Positions 16,597 to 24,862 of a stretch of 64,000 bases of DNA are shown piece after piece (the stretch's first letter is position 1; every line of letters starts with the position of its first letter). The notes under the pieces were generated by a model, which ran no database searches, had not been told where the DNA came from, and saw only the letters and a program-made list of their open reading frames with translations. Origin of the DNA: CAVXFB01 sp963760935. GTDB taxonomy: Bacteria; Planctomycetota; Planctomycetia; Pirellulales; Thermoguttaceae. The stretch is taken from positions 49,464-113,463 of the forward strand of contig CAVXFB010000001.1 of NCBI GenBank assembly GCA_963760935.1. Reading direction: 5' to 3'. The position numbers were made by a program, and so were the translations under genes.

Positions 16597-16944
16597 CTAA
16601 ACTGCCTCGCCGCCGCGTTCGCCGGTGCGAATTCGGATGCAGTCTTCGAGGGGGAGCACAAAAATCTTGCCATCGCCAATTTCCCCGGCCGAGCCGGTGC
16701 GGCCGCCCTTGACGATCGCATCAATGGTCGGTTCGAGAAACTCCTCGTTGACGGCGATCATCAACTGGACTTTCCGCAAGAGATTCACGGAAAATTCGTG
16801 TCCGCGATACGCCTCGGTATGTCCGCGCTGCCGGCCGAAGCCCTGCACGTCCATCACCGTCAGACGAAAGACTTCCACGTCGGCCAGCGCCAGCTTTACG
16901 GCTTCGAGACGGTGCGGTTGGATAATGGCGATTATGAGTTTCAT
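16597..16944 (-). CDS. glnB: PII nitrogen regulatory protein lacking the uridylylated tyrosine
   Basis: 115-residue PII signal protein that senses 2-oxoglutarate and ATP/ADP and controls nitrogen assimilation partners. The signature VQGFGRQRGHTEAYRG and the C-terminal GEIGDGKIFVLPLED and IRIRTGE ATP-site segments are present. Aligned by eye to E. coli GlnB, the T-loop tyrosine 51 is phenylalanine (RGHEFSV instead of RGAEYMV), while Tyr46 is kept. Regulation by uridylylation at position 51 is therefore not possible. The B-loop region carries a small insertion (GRTGSAGEIGDGK). Start at ATG 16944. No amtB or glnA neighbour is seen. Confidence 0.95.
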   Translation of the reverse strand: MKLIIAIIQPHRLEAVKLALADVEVFRLTVMDVQGFGRQRGHTEAYRGHEFSVNLLRKVQLMIAVNEEFLEPTIDAIVKGGRTGSAGEIGDGKIFVLPLEDCIRIRTGERGGEAV

Positions 16945-17255
16945 CGGCAACCTGTTTCTCCGTTGCTCACGATAGGAAGCGGCAACGCCAATATACTCGC
17001 CCAATGAGGGGTGGTCAATTCCGTGCGGCGAACCCAGCAAGAGAACCTCGAAGTCCGGGGTCTGGTCCATTTTTCGGTCCACACGCATGGCATTGGGCCT
17101 TGTCTCAATTCCGAAAACATGGACCTGACCCCCTTCGCGTCAGGACTTCGCAGTCCACCTCGGGAAATCTCCAAGAGACGAAGTTGGCCGACATGGTTCA
17201 GACCGATGGCCTGCGGCATGCCACGTAATTGCCCCTCCTCCGACATCGATTGACC
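16945..17255. other. Intergenic region between glnB and ruvB
   Basis: No gene with good support. It must contain the glnB promoter on the minus strand and the ruvB promoter on the plus strand. The one clear structure is a long imperfect palindrome at 17057-17133, listed separately. Confidence 0.6.
17057..17133. repeat. Inverted repeat GGGGTCWGGTCCAT
   Basis: Left arm GGGGTCTGGTCCATTTTTCGG (17057-17077) is mirrored by CCGAAAACATGGACCTGACCCC (17111-17132), with about 33 bases between. Mismatches are few. The motif GGGGTCAGGTCC is a palindrome type I recall from repetitive elements in several bacterial phyla, but no second copy is in this window. Confidence 0.75.
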
Positions 17256-18299
17256 ATGTATACTGTCGTCATGGCGCGCGAACCGATCCTGCAATCGTCG
17301 GCCGAAGAGAAGGATGAAGACCGCGATCTGCGGCCACAACGCATGCGCGACATGGTCGGGCAGCGGGAAGTCTATGCGCGGTTGGAAATCGCCGTCGACG
17401 CGGCCTCCAAGCGGGGGGAGCCACTCGGACACATCCTCTTTGACGGTCCGCCCGGCCTGGGCAAGACGACGTTCGCCATGTGCATTCCCCGGGACCTCGG
17501 CGTCGGCTTTCAGATTGCCAGCGGCGCGGCCTTGGCCGCTCCCAAGGACATCGTGCCGTATCTGACCAACGCCGAAGAGCGTTCGGTGCTGTTTATCGAC
17601 GAAATCCACCGCCTGCCAAAAGCCGTCGAGGAGTTTCTATATCCCGCGATGGAGGATTTTCGCATCGATCTGACGCTCGGCGAAGGAGTCAACGCGCGGA
17701 CGATCAACATGTCGCTGAGGCCGTTCACGTTGATCGGGGCCACGACCCGCAGCGGTTTGCTTTCCGCCCCGCTCCGCGATCGCTTCCACTTGCGCGAGCA
17801 TCTCGACTTCTACACGCTCGAAGAGCTGGCCGAGATCGTCGGCCGCAACGCGAAGAAGCTCCGCGTGGGCATCACCGACGACGCCGCGACCGAGATTGCC
17901 GGCCGCAGCCGCGGCACGCCTCGGTTGGCGAACAACCGCCTCCGCTGGGTCCGCGACTACGCCCAAAGCAGAGCCGACGGCAAAATCAACTTGCTTGTCG
18001 CCCGAGACGCCCTGAAGATGCAAGGCATCGACCGCTTGGGCCTTGATCCGCAGGACCGCAAGTATCTGGAGATCATTGCCCAGGTGTTCGTCGGCGGACC
18101 GGTCGGCGTGGAGGCAGTCGCCCACACGATGAACGTTTCGACCGACACGCTCATTGACGAGATTGAGCCATTCTTGCTCCGCAGTGCGCTGGTGGTTCGC
18201 AGCCCGCGCGGCCGCAAACTCACTACCGCAGCCTACGAGCATCTCGGTCTGAGCCCTGCCGGAGACGCCAGCACTGTCCCGCAGCGCCGGCTATTCTGA
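17256..18299 (+). CDS. ruvB: Holliday junction ATP-dependent DNA helicase RuvB
   Basis: AAA+ motor that drives branch migration of Holliday junctions with RuvA. Walker A GPPGLGKTT is near residue 66, Walker B LFIDEIHRLP near 110, sensor GATTRSGLLSAPLRDRF follows, and a C-terminal winged helix is present. Length 347 (or 342 from ATG 17271) is normal. Several conserved blocks deviate from the usual: RLANNRLRWVRDY replaces the common RIANRLLRRVRD. This may be lineage divergence or a second RuvB paralogue. No ruvA or ruvC next to it. Start uncertain between 17256 and 17271; a TTG at 17229 is less likely. Confidence 0.93.
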   Translation: MYTVVMAREPILQSSAEEKDEDRDLRPQRMRDMVGQREVYARLEIAVDAASKRGEPLGHILFDGPPGLGKTTFAMCIPRDLGVGFQIASGAALAAPKDIVPYLTNAEERSVLFIDEIHRLPKAVEEFLYPAMEDFRIDLTLGEGVNARTINMSLRPFTLIGATTRSGLLSAPLRDRFHLREHLDFYTLEELAEIVGRNAKKLRVGITDDAATEIAGRSRGTPRLANNRLRWVRDYAQSRADGKINLLVARDALKMQGIDRLGLDPQDRKYLEIIAQVFVGGPVGVEAVAHTMNVSTDTLIDEIEPFLLRSALVVRSPRGRKLTTAAYEHLGLSPAGDASTVPQRRLF

Positions 18300-18520
18300 A
18301 GCCGCCGTCGATCCGCAGCGCAGGGAACTAAACGTCAAAGAACCGCCACCCTATATTGCCGCCCGAACTCCGAGAAAGGGGTAGTCTTTCGACTCTCCGA
18401 GAAAAGGGATGACTTGCTGGCATGTCAAGGAGAACGAGCAAGTTCACGCCGCGTGTGGGACGTGAATTCTTGAATCGCCGTTGTCGCCCACCTGCATGCA
18501 TCGCTTGGGTAGGCACCGTG

Positions 18521-19120
18521 TTAAGCCGAGTATACGATCACAACTTCATTCTCTGCCAGTGCATCGGAAAACAATTGCTGAAGTCTGGGGAGCACTTGAA
18601 ATACACCTTCAATCTCCTCAGCGTCCCATCTGCCAGGCTGAGGATTGGGATAGATGTTCGCGGCGTTAAACGCGTCCACCGAAGATCGTCTTCGAAGCTC
18701 ATCGAGATTAAGGATCGAAAGAGCGTCGACAATCTGCCGAATATCCTCGATTGAGAATCTCCGAACGGGACCGTAAGTTACTTCAATGGTGGTCGGGTGG
18801 CCCCCCATGACAATGTTATGCAGTGGTTCGTTCGGGCGGTGGACGGGATCCAGCGACGGGTCATCCGTGAGTAGGAAGTGCAGCGCGTGCCAATCCTTGT
18901 CGAGGTCAACCCGCGCGGGATCCGATTGCGCGTTTTCAAAGGCGGTACGAAGCTCTGCCGCTCTTGTCTCCATGCCTTGTGGATTGTCGAGAATCGCGGC
19001 TATTTCAGCGAGAGCTATGTTTGAGAGGGAGAAGAGGTACGTCATCGCACGTTGTGGATCTGCTTCGAGCCGCGCGAGTTCGGATTCCGGCAAGCGTCGA
19101 TATGTGACTTGAATCCCCAT
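18521..19120 (-). CDS. DUF1877 (YfbM-like) protein
   Basis: 199-residue cytosolic protein with the start MGIQVTYRRLPESELARL and the motif LDKDWHALHFLLT, which is typical of the DUF1877/YfbM family as I remember it (often L-x-K-x-W-H-x-L-H-x-L-L). The middle part HNIVMGGHPT and a C-terminal IYPNPQPGRWD also fit this group. Function is unknown; members often sit in polymorphic-toxin or immunity-like neighbourhoods. It is followed on the same strand, 41 bases upstream of its start, by the end of an ankyrin-repeat gene. Confidence 0.75.
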   Translation of the reverse strand: MGIQVTYRRLPESELARLEADPQRAMTYLFSLSNIALAEIAAILDNPQGMETRAAELRTAFENAQSDPARVDLDKDWHALHFLLTDDPSLDPVHRPNEPLHNIVMGGHPTTIEVTYGPVRRFSIEDIRQIVDALSILNLDELRRRSSVDAFNAANIYPNPQPGRWDAEEIEGVFQVLPRLQQLFSDALAENEVVIVYSA

Positions 19121-19161
19121 GGCAACATGTTTTCAATGTCATTGTTGAGACGATTAGATAG

Positions 19162-19747
19162 TCAGCCGCTCTTCTTCGTGCCAGCGTTTTCCGATTCCTG
19201 CAAGAGAAGGCAAATCTCTTCAAATTGCCGAATGCGTTTATCGGCGTGACCTTCCTTGAATCCTGAACCGCGTTGCCGAAAGAATTCAATTCTCTCCTTC
19301 GCGAAATCAATCGCCGACCGGCCATCCATGTTTCGAGCCGTGGGTGAGGCACCAGCAGCAAGTAACACACCAACGACTTCAGGATGCCCTCGAAAAGCTG
19401 CACGCATAAGGGGTGTCGTTCCACCGGCGTCGTGCGACGTTCACATCCGCACCGGCGTCAATTAGCGCCCGAGCAACTTCCGGGGATTGAGCGATCATAA
19501 TTACTACCAATCCACGCTCTACGCGCCCATCAACAAAGGAGCGGTAATCGATTATCTTGTTAGGGTCCGCTCCGCGCTGGAGCAGCAGATGAACCGCGGC
19601 TGCTCTGTCAGCAAAACAAGCGTTGTAGAGCGGGGTATGCCCGCCATGCTCGGCGATGCAGTTTGGGTCTTCCCCTGCATCCAGCATTCGAGCCAGTGCC
19701 GCGACGTCGTTGTTGCCAGCGGCTTGGAATAATTCGATGCTGTCCAT
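19162..19747 (-). CDS. Ankyrin-repeat protein, one frameshift
   Basis: Small ankyrin-repeat protein of about 195 residues that probably binds another protein. The start MDSIELFQAAGNNDVAAL is the beginning of the first repeat; further repeats (GHTPLYNACFADRAAAVHLLLQRGADPN, VARALIDAGADVN) are clear. Near 19425-19440 the frame changes by one base: the repeat motif GGTTPLMRAAFRGHPEVV lies in the next frame. With that correction the last repeats and the end at 19162 follow. The downstream DUF1877 gene may be a partner. Sequencing error or recent decay cannot be told apart from sequence alone. Confidence 0.8.
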
Positions 19748-20397
19748 TGGTTGAATAGTTCCAGTGTTGTGTTGTCGCGAGTCCATTCGGTTCAGGGAAT
19801 GAGGGCTCGGCAGTCCTCTGGTATTCAAACCTCGTCTTTTTCGCGGAATCTCTGACTCGACGTTGCCCTCAATTTAGCGGGTACTTCCAAGGTTTCAAGA
19901 TATCTTCGTTTTGCAGCACCCGACCGAACGCTTGCTGTCTTGTCTGATTTTCCGGCAGGGGACTCCGAGATCGCCATCTTGGATAACAAGTCGTTGGAAA
20001 GCCGTCGGGAATGAGATTTCCAACACCGGTCGGCCGCATTGAGGGGTAACCCTCCAAATACCTGTTGATGGATCTTACCTAGGTATCCAGCAGACTGGCG
20101 ATCTATTGCCGCTAACGCAGGGAATGCCCATCAGCACTGATGAGGGCGCCTGCTATCGATGGGTATCAGGCTTTGTCGGAAAAGGCGAACATGTCATCCT
20201 GATCGCAGGAAAACTGCAACGTCTTGTTTGATGGACGCGAGTCATCCTGAGCGTAGCGAAGGATCTCGTTGGTACGCGGGTAGTCAGGCATTCCGCAGAG
20301 ATTCTTCGCTGCGCTCAGAATGACGCTTGGGCTGCGCTCAGGATGACAATTGGGACGCTCCGAGGTTTTCCGACAAAGCCTGACACGCGATTGGCCG
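19748..20397. other. Long intergenic region with nested repeats
   Basis: No well-supported gene. A weak open frame on the minus strand (19825-19977, about 50 residues, starting MAISESPAGKSDKTAS) and another (19869-20057) compete; neither has a good ribosome site or a family I recognise. From 20166 to 20383 an inverted-repeat element fills the rest, listed separately. Confidence 0.5.
20166..20383. repeat. Nested inverted-repeat element, copy 1
   Basis: Outer arms TCAGGCTTTGTCGGAAAA (20166-20183) and TTTTCCGACAAAGCCTGA (20366-20383) are perfect 18-bp inverted repeats. Inside is a core hairpin from GTCATCCTGAGCGTAGCGAA (20241) to CGCTCAGAATGAC (20324), which recurs at 42365-42449. The structure is MITE-like: no coding capacity, terminal inverted repeats, and repeated core. 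Confidence 0.85.
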
Positions 20398-22059
20398 TCA
20401 CACGTTGACGTTCAGGGCCAGATTGTCGCTCGCGGTCGTTGCCAGCGATGGCAACGACGCCTCGCTCAGCAAGGAGTCCACAAGACCGTTGACCATCGCT
20501 TCAACTTCCGCGGAAGCGCCGTCTGCGGCGACAAGGGCAGTCGCCAACTCGCCTTGGGCAAGGTTGTCGTGGGCGTCCAATCGGCCCGGAAGCGATTCCT
20601 GCGCAAGGCCGCCACGATCGGCGAGCTCGCTATCTACCGCATCGCTCATGACGCGATCAACGCCGGACGGGCTTATCGCAAACGATGCTTGGGCGACATC
20701 GGTGACACGCGTCACGAGATAGGCCAGCTCGTCAGAATTGCTGGCAGTCGCCCCAACGATGACGGACGGTTCGGCGACATCGGCCTCGCCGTTCATGGCA
20801 AAGTTGCCGGAAAAGCTCACACGGGAGAGCGCCAAGGAACCATGATTATCAATGGCTCCGCCCGATAGCCAGCAGCCATTGTGGTCCAGAGTGCTGGCGG
20901 TCAGTTCCAGCTTGCCATAGTTGACGATGCCGCCCCCGCCCGACCAGGAGAAATTGTCGGCGATAACACTGTTGTCGATTGCCGCCGTTCCAACGTTGAA
21001 CAGTCCGCCGCCGTTTTCCGACAGCGTGCTGTTCGAGAGCGTCGCAACTCCCTGGTTGTAAATCGCACCTCCTTGGATGCCGCCATTGGAGTAGAAACCG
21101 CTACCGACGACCGACAAGTCGCCGAAGTTGGCAATCGCACCGCCGAGGTCGCCGGCGCCTTCGCGAAATTCACAACCCGAAACGCTGGCCGTGCCGTGGT
21201 TATCGAGTCCGCCGCCGCTGCCTTGGTTCGTCCAGAAATCGGCCGTGAAGTTCCGTTCGAAATAGCTGCCGGTGAGCGTCAACTCGCCGTGGTTTTCGAT
21301 GGCGCCGCCACGCTCCGATATGTTGTTGACGAAGGACGTCTGGCTTACCACCAGTGTGCCACGGTTTTCGATCGCGCCGCCTTCCGAGAATGACTGCTGC
21401 CACGGCGTTCCGTCGCTGTTCTGATTGAAGTTGCTGCCGACGATGGTCAGTGAGCCGGCGTTCCAAATACCCCCCCCTTCGTGAGAGGCTTCGTTTTCGT
21501 TCAGGGCACAGTCCGTAAGCGTCAGCGTGCCCGAATTGCGAATGCCCCCGCCATCTGCGGCGTGACCCCGGGTGATCGTCAATCCGGCAATCTCGACGAT
21601 AGCCCCACCGGCGATGTCGAACGCGCGAGACAAACGGCCGGCGTCAATCGTCGATCGATCGGCGCCAAGGCCGAGAATTTTCGTTGCGCCAGTTGTATCG
21701 GTAATGGCCAACTGGCCGCCGGCAAGCTCGATCGTCTGGCCGTCGAGTTCGGCGGCTACCTGAATCGTGTCGTCGCCAACATTTTGGTTGGCCAATTGAA
21801 TCGCCTCGCGGAGGCTCATCAAACCGTCGTCAGGATTGACGACGTCGGCCGCCGTGGTGACGATAAGCTGAGCCGCGGCCGACTCGCTGGTGGCTCCCAG
21901 TGCGGCAACCGCACTGAGCAGATGCCGAGATTCCAACGCCTCGATTCGCGCGAGTCGAAATCGGCGTCGATCGTGGTCTGTCAGAGTGCCTCGGGCAACC
22001 CGCTTCCCAGCCGGAGCCCCTTGCCGCCGCGCATACCGTGCTGCTCCACGTGCCATCAT
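20398..22059 (-). CDS. Planctomycete surface protein with right-handed beta-helix repeats
   Basis: 553 residues. The N-terminus is basic and carries IEALESRHLLSA (about 39-50), the motif found near the start of many large planctomycete surface proteins. A CSLREA-like segment (DGLMSLREAIQLAN, about 78-91) follows. Residues about 120-430 are repeats of the form GGAIENRGTLTLTGSYF.N, the pattern of a right-handed parallel beta-helix. The C-terminal 120 residues are low complexity and acidic/alanine rich with no sortase or PEP-CTERM signal that I can see. Likely extracellular; enzymatic activity is not evident. A GGAAGAGG ribosome site precedes the double ATG at 22059/22056. Confidence 0.85.
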   Translation of the reverse strand: MMARGAARYARRQGAPAGKRVARGTLTDHDRRRFRLARIEALESRHLLSAVAALGATSESAAAQLIVTTAADVVNPDDGLMSLREAIQLANQNVGDDTIQVAAELDGQTIELAGGQLAITDTTGATKILGLGADRSTIDAGRLSRAFDIAGGAIVEIAGLTITRGHAADGGGIRNSGTLTLTDCALNENEASHEGGGIWNAGSLTIVGSNFNQNSDGTPWQQSFSEGGAIENRGTLVVSQTSFVNNISERGGAIENHGELTLTGSYFERNFTADFWTNQGSGGGLDNHGTASVSGCEFREGAGDLGGAIANFGDLSVVGSGFYSNGGIQGGAIYNQGVATLSNSTLSENGGGLFNVGTAAIDNSVIADNFSWSGGGGIVNYGKLELTASTLDHNGCWLSGGAIDNHGSLALSRVSFSGNFAMNGEADVAEPSVIVGATASNSDELAYLVTRVTDVAQASFAISPSGVDRVMSDAVDSELADRGGLAQESLPGRLDAHDNLAQGELATALVAADGASAEVEAMVNGLVDSLLSEASLPSLATTASDNLALNVNV

Positions 22060-22471
22060 GATTTCATGCCTCTTCCGATAAGGTTTTGTCTTACCCCAGG
22101 AAATGGGGCCACCTAACGGTCGGCCGTCACTCCCAGTCGCCTGTTCCTACTGATAACCTATGCCGATTTTCGCATAAAGCAAAATCTTTATTGGGGGGCA
22201 CCGAAACCACCGGCGCTTTGAACAGGACGATCGCTGAAATTGTCGGCCATCAATGCGGCAACGCGTGACCGGGCGCCACGAGAAGCAAGCCACGCTCGCG
22301 ACTCGGTCCGCAAAGCCGCCGCAAGTGGGCGATAGCGTAGCCTTTTTTCGACCCTTGTCCAGATCAACTCTGGCCGATTTGGTGATGACAGCGCACGAGA
22401 GTGGCGCAATTGCCCGCGAAGCGGCGAACGAAGTCGCATCTTCCAGGCAAATTACCGGTTGCAGCCGCTTG
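22060..22471. other. Upstream region of the surface-protein gene
   Basis: No gene is supported here. The minus-strand leader of the surface protein would contain the stem ATAAAG/CTTTAT near 22180-22197 and a GGTGGCCCC...GGGG segment near 22095-22115, but I could not match it to a known riboswitch class. Small open frames in this stretch lack ribosome sites. Confidence 0.5.
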
Positions 22472-23506
22472 TTAGGCGCGCCACGGGCGTTTACGAGAGG
22501 CCGCTTTCGACAAGCTTTCGATGGCGATCTTCACATCGTCCTGGACCTGGAAGTCGAACATGCCGGCAATGATGAAGTCGGCCCCATGGCGAAAGGCGTA
22601 TGGAAACGCCATTCGCGGCGTGATGGCGCCGGCGGCCATCACTTTGAACGCCACCCAAGGCTTGTCGACGGTTTCCATAAAGGCCTCCGTCTCCTCGGGA
22701 TTGTTGCACCACATGCCGTCGTTGTTGGCGTCGTGATCCGTGGCATGCGACTGCATCCAGTCGTATTCGGTTCGCCGATCTTTGGGCGTGGCCGACCAGT
22801 AGCGGTCCATGTGGAAGGTCTTGACGTAGAAATCCGGGTTCAACTTGTTCTTTTCGCAAGCGATCGGCATGTTCAAGGAATGTGCCCCGACGCCAACCGG
22901 CACTCCCTCGGCCTTAACGAGGTCGACCATCTGGCCGATGACCTCGATCTTACCGCCGTTCATCATGTGCGCATCGGTGTCTCCGCCGTGCGAATACAGC
23001 AGCGTGGAGCCCTGATCGATGAGGCGTCGGACCTCGTCGCGCATCTTCGTCTTGTCTTCAAACAATGAGATACAGACCATCGTCTGGATCTTCGGACTGC
23101 GGGTCTTGTTGTACTTCAACACGGCGCTCCACGCGCGAGGGTCGACCTGGATCGTGTTGACTCCGCATGCCTGGGCCAATTCCAGCGTCTCGAAGATCTT
23201 CGCTTCGGTGTTGTACGAGGTGAACAATTTCGAGGTGTAGATCAGGTCGCGGCTATGGGCCCAGCCGCCGATCAAGTTGCCGCCGATCAACAGGCGGCTG
23301 ATCGAGACGTTGCCGATTTTTCCGTGTGGCAGACTGCCGGCCGGAATATCCGTCAACAGTTTCTTCGTCGAAGAGGCCCCGGCTGATCCGTCCTCGACGG
23401 CGGCCATGAGGATGTTCTCCTCGATGCTGCTATACACGGCGCCAACGCCCGCCGCGCCCAAAACGCCCCTGGCCAAAAAGCAACGTCGGTCGGTTTTCTC
23501 TGCCAT
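22472..23506 (-). CDS. Tat-exported aldo/keto-reductase-like protein, paralogue 1
   Basis: 344 residues. The N-terminus TDRRCFLARGVLGAAGVGAVY matches a twin-arginine signal (RR-x-F-L followed by a hydrophobic stretch), so the folded protein would be exported. The body (ISRLLIGGNLIGGWAHSRDL, LELAQACGVNTIQVD, GVPVGVGAHSL, ADFIIAGMFDFQV) resembles a TIM-barrel aldo/keto-reductase-like domain common in planctomycetes, but the catalytic Tyr/Lys set is not evident, so no reaction is assigned. A strong AGGAG site lies 8 bases before ATG 23506. It is the downstream member of a tandem pair, about 52 percent alike by eye to its neighbour. Confidence 0.75.
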   Translation of the reverse strand: MAEKTDRRCFLARGVLGAAGVGAVYSSIEENILMAAVEDGSAGASSTKKLLTDIPAGSLPHGKIGNVSISRLLIGGNLIGGWAHSRDLIYTSKLFTSYNTEAKIFETLELAQACGVNTIQVDPRAWSAVLKYNKTRSPKIQTMVCISLFEDKTKMRDEVRRLIDQGSTLLYSHGGDTDAHMMNGGKIEVIGQMVDLVKAEGVPVGVGAHSLNMPIACEKNKLNPDFYVKTFHMDRYWSATPKDRRTEYDWMQSHATDHDANNDGMWCNNPEETEAFMETVDKPWVAFKVMAAGAITPRMAFPYAFRHGADFIIAGMFDFQVQDDVKIAIESLSKAASRKRPWRA

Positions 23507-23562
23507 CACAAAATCTCCTTTTAATGCGTTGATCAGCGTCTGAAAGTCATTTTTTGCGTTTC

Positions 23563-23618
23563 GTAGGGTTCGCCACGCGGACCTGCGCGTCCGGGGTGGT
23601 CCGCGTGGCGGACCCTAC
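23563..23618. repeat. Perfect-arm hairpin between the two Tat paralogues
   Basis: GTAGGGTTCGCCACGCGGACC (23563-23583) and GGTCCGCGTGGCGGACCCTAC (23598-23618) pair with one mismatch around a 14-base loop. It lies between two genes of the same strand, where it may limit readthrough or protect the upstream mRNA from 3' decay. Confidence 0.85.
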
Positions 23619-23627
23619 ACAATTCTC

Positions 23628-24647
23628 TTAACCCCGCCAAGGCCGCTTGCGGCTGGCGGTCTTTTGCACACTCTCAATGGCAATCTTCACATCGTCCTCG
23701 ACCTGGAAGTCGAACATGCCGGCTACGATGAAGTCGGCGCCGTGCCGGTAGGCGTGCGAAAATGCCATTCGCGGCGGGATGGCGCCGGCCGCCATCACCT
23801 TGAATGCCACCCACGGCTTACCGACCGTCTCCATGAACTCGGCCGTCCTCTCCGGGTCGATGCACCACATGTTGTCGTGGTACGAGTCATGCCCACCGCT
23901 GGAACGCGAATACCAGCACCACTGCTGGCGGTTTGCCTTTGGCGTGGCCGACCAGTAGCGATCGGAGTGGAACGTCTTTACGTAATAATCGGGATTCAGC
24001 TTGTGCTTTTCGCAGGCGATCGTCGTTTCCAGGGAGTGGCTGCCCACGCCGACCGGAACGCCCTGGGCCTTTACCAAGTCGATAGCCTGACCGATGACGT
24101 CGATCTTGTCGGCCATCGTCAGTTCGTCGGTGGCCATGCCATGTGAATACAAAAGCGTGGCTCCCTTGTCGATCCGCCGCTTGATCTCGTCGTTGGTCTT
24201 CGTCTTATCGGCCATCGCCTCGAAATTGACCATCGTTTGCAGCTTCTGCGTCCGCTGCTTGTTGTACTTCAGCACCGGCGCCCAAATACCCGGGCTGACG
24301 AGCATGGTGTTTATGCCGCATGCCTGGGCCATCTCCAATGTCTCGAAAATTTTGGCCTCACTGTTGTACGCCTTGAAGAGTCGCGACAGATAGACCAAGT
24401 CACGTCCATGAGAGGTGCCGCTAATGAGGTTGCAGCCGATGAAGAGTCGGCTGATCGACACGTCGCCGATTTTTCCGCATTGCAGGCTCCCCGGGGCGAT
24501 TTCCGTTGTTCGCTGCTTGGGCTTGCCCGTCTCTTCTTCAACGGCCGCCAACGAACTGTCGCTGTTGACGGCCACGGTCGCAGCCATACCGGCGGCCCCC
24601 AAGAGGCTCGCGTTCAGGAAGCCTCGACGGTCCGTCTTCTCGGCCAT
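23628..24647 (-). CDS. Tat-exported aldo/keto-reductase-like protein, paralogue 2
   Basis: 339 residues, the upstream member of the tandem pair. The signal TDRRGFLNASLLGAAGMAA has the twin-arginine form. The same landmarks as paralogue 1 occur in the same order (GKIGDVSISRLFIGCN, LEMAQACGINTM, GVPVGVGSHSLET, YYVKTFHSDRYWSATP, KPWVAFKVMAAGAIPPRMAF, RKRPWRG at the end). The shared YWSATPK and MWCxxPExTExFMETV segments are distinctive. The two probably arose by duplication and may act on related substrates or form a hetero-oligomer. Substrate and cofactor are unknown. I start at ATG 24647. Confidence 0.75.
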   Translation of the reverse strand: MAEKTDRRGFLNASLLGAAGMAATVAVNSDSSLAAVEEETGKPKQRTTEIAPGSLQCGKIGDVSISRLFIGCNLISGTSHGRDLVYLSRLFKAYNSEAKIFETLEMAQACGINTMLVSPGIWAPVLKYNKQRTQKLQTMVNFEAMADKTKTNDEIKRRIDKGATLLYSHGMATDELTMADKIDVIGQAIDLVKAQGVPVGVGSHSLETTIACEKHKLNPDYYVKTFHSDRYWSATPKANRQQWCWYSRSSGGHDSYHDNMWCIDPERTAEFMETVGKPWVAFKVMAAGAIPPRMAFSHAYRHGADFIVAGMFDFQVEDDVKIAIESVQKTASRKRPWRG

Positions 24648-24862
24648 AGCGCGATTCCTCAAGAATACAACAACCGGCGGGGCGACTTGGGCAGGCTAAG
24701 GACGGCTTCATTGTAAACCAGCTCGATGTGGACGTCAATAAGTTTTGGGGAAGCTGCCAACCACCAAAAGAAGGATCGGCAATGCTTCAAGCGACCGATA
24801 TCCATCTGCGCTGCGTGCTCGATCGAGTGGGCCGATCCGCGCTCCGCGTGCTGCCTCTTCCT

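Noticed and set aside
19825..20057. Two overlapping short minus-strand frames between the ankyrin gene and the repeat element
   Set aside because: No ribosome site, no recognisable family, and both compete for the same DNA; kept only as a remark in the intergenic entry.
22090..22250. A possible riboswitch in the leader of the surface-protein gene
   Set aside because: I see small stems but none of the conserved cores of known classes (c-di-GMP, cobalamin, TPP and others); no basis for a call.
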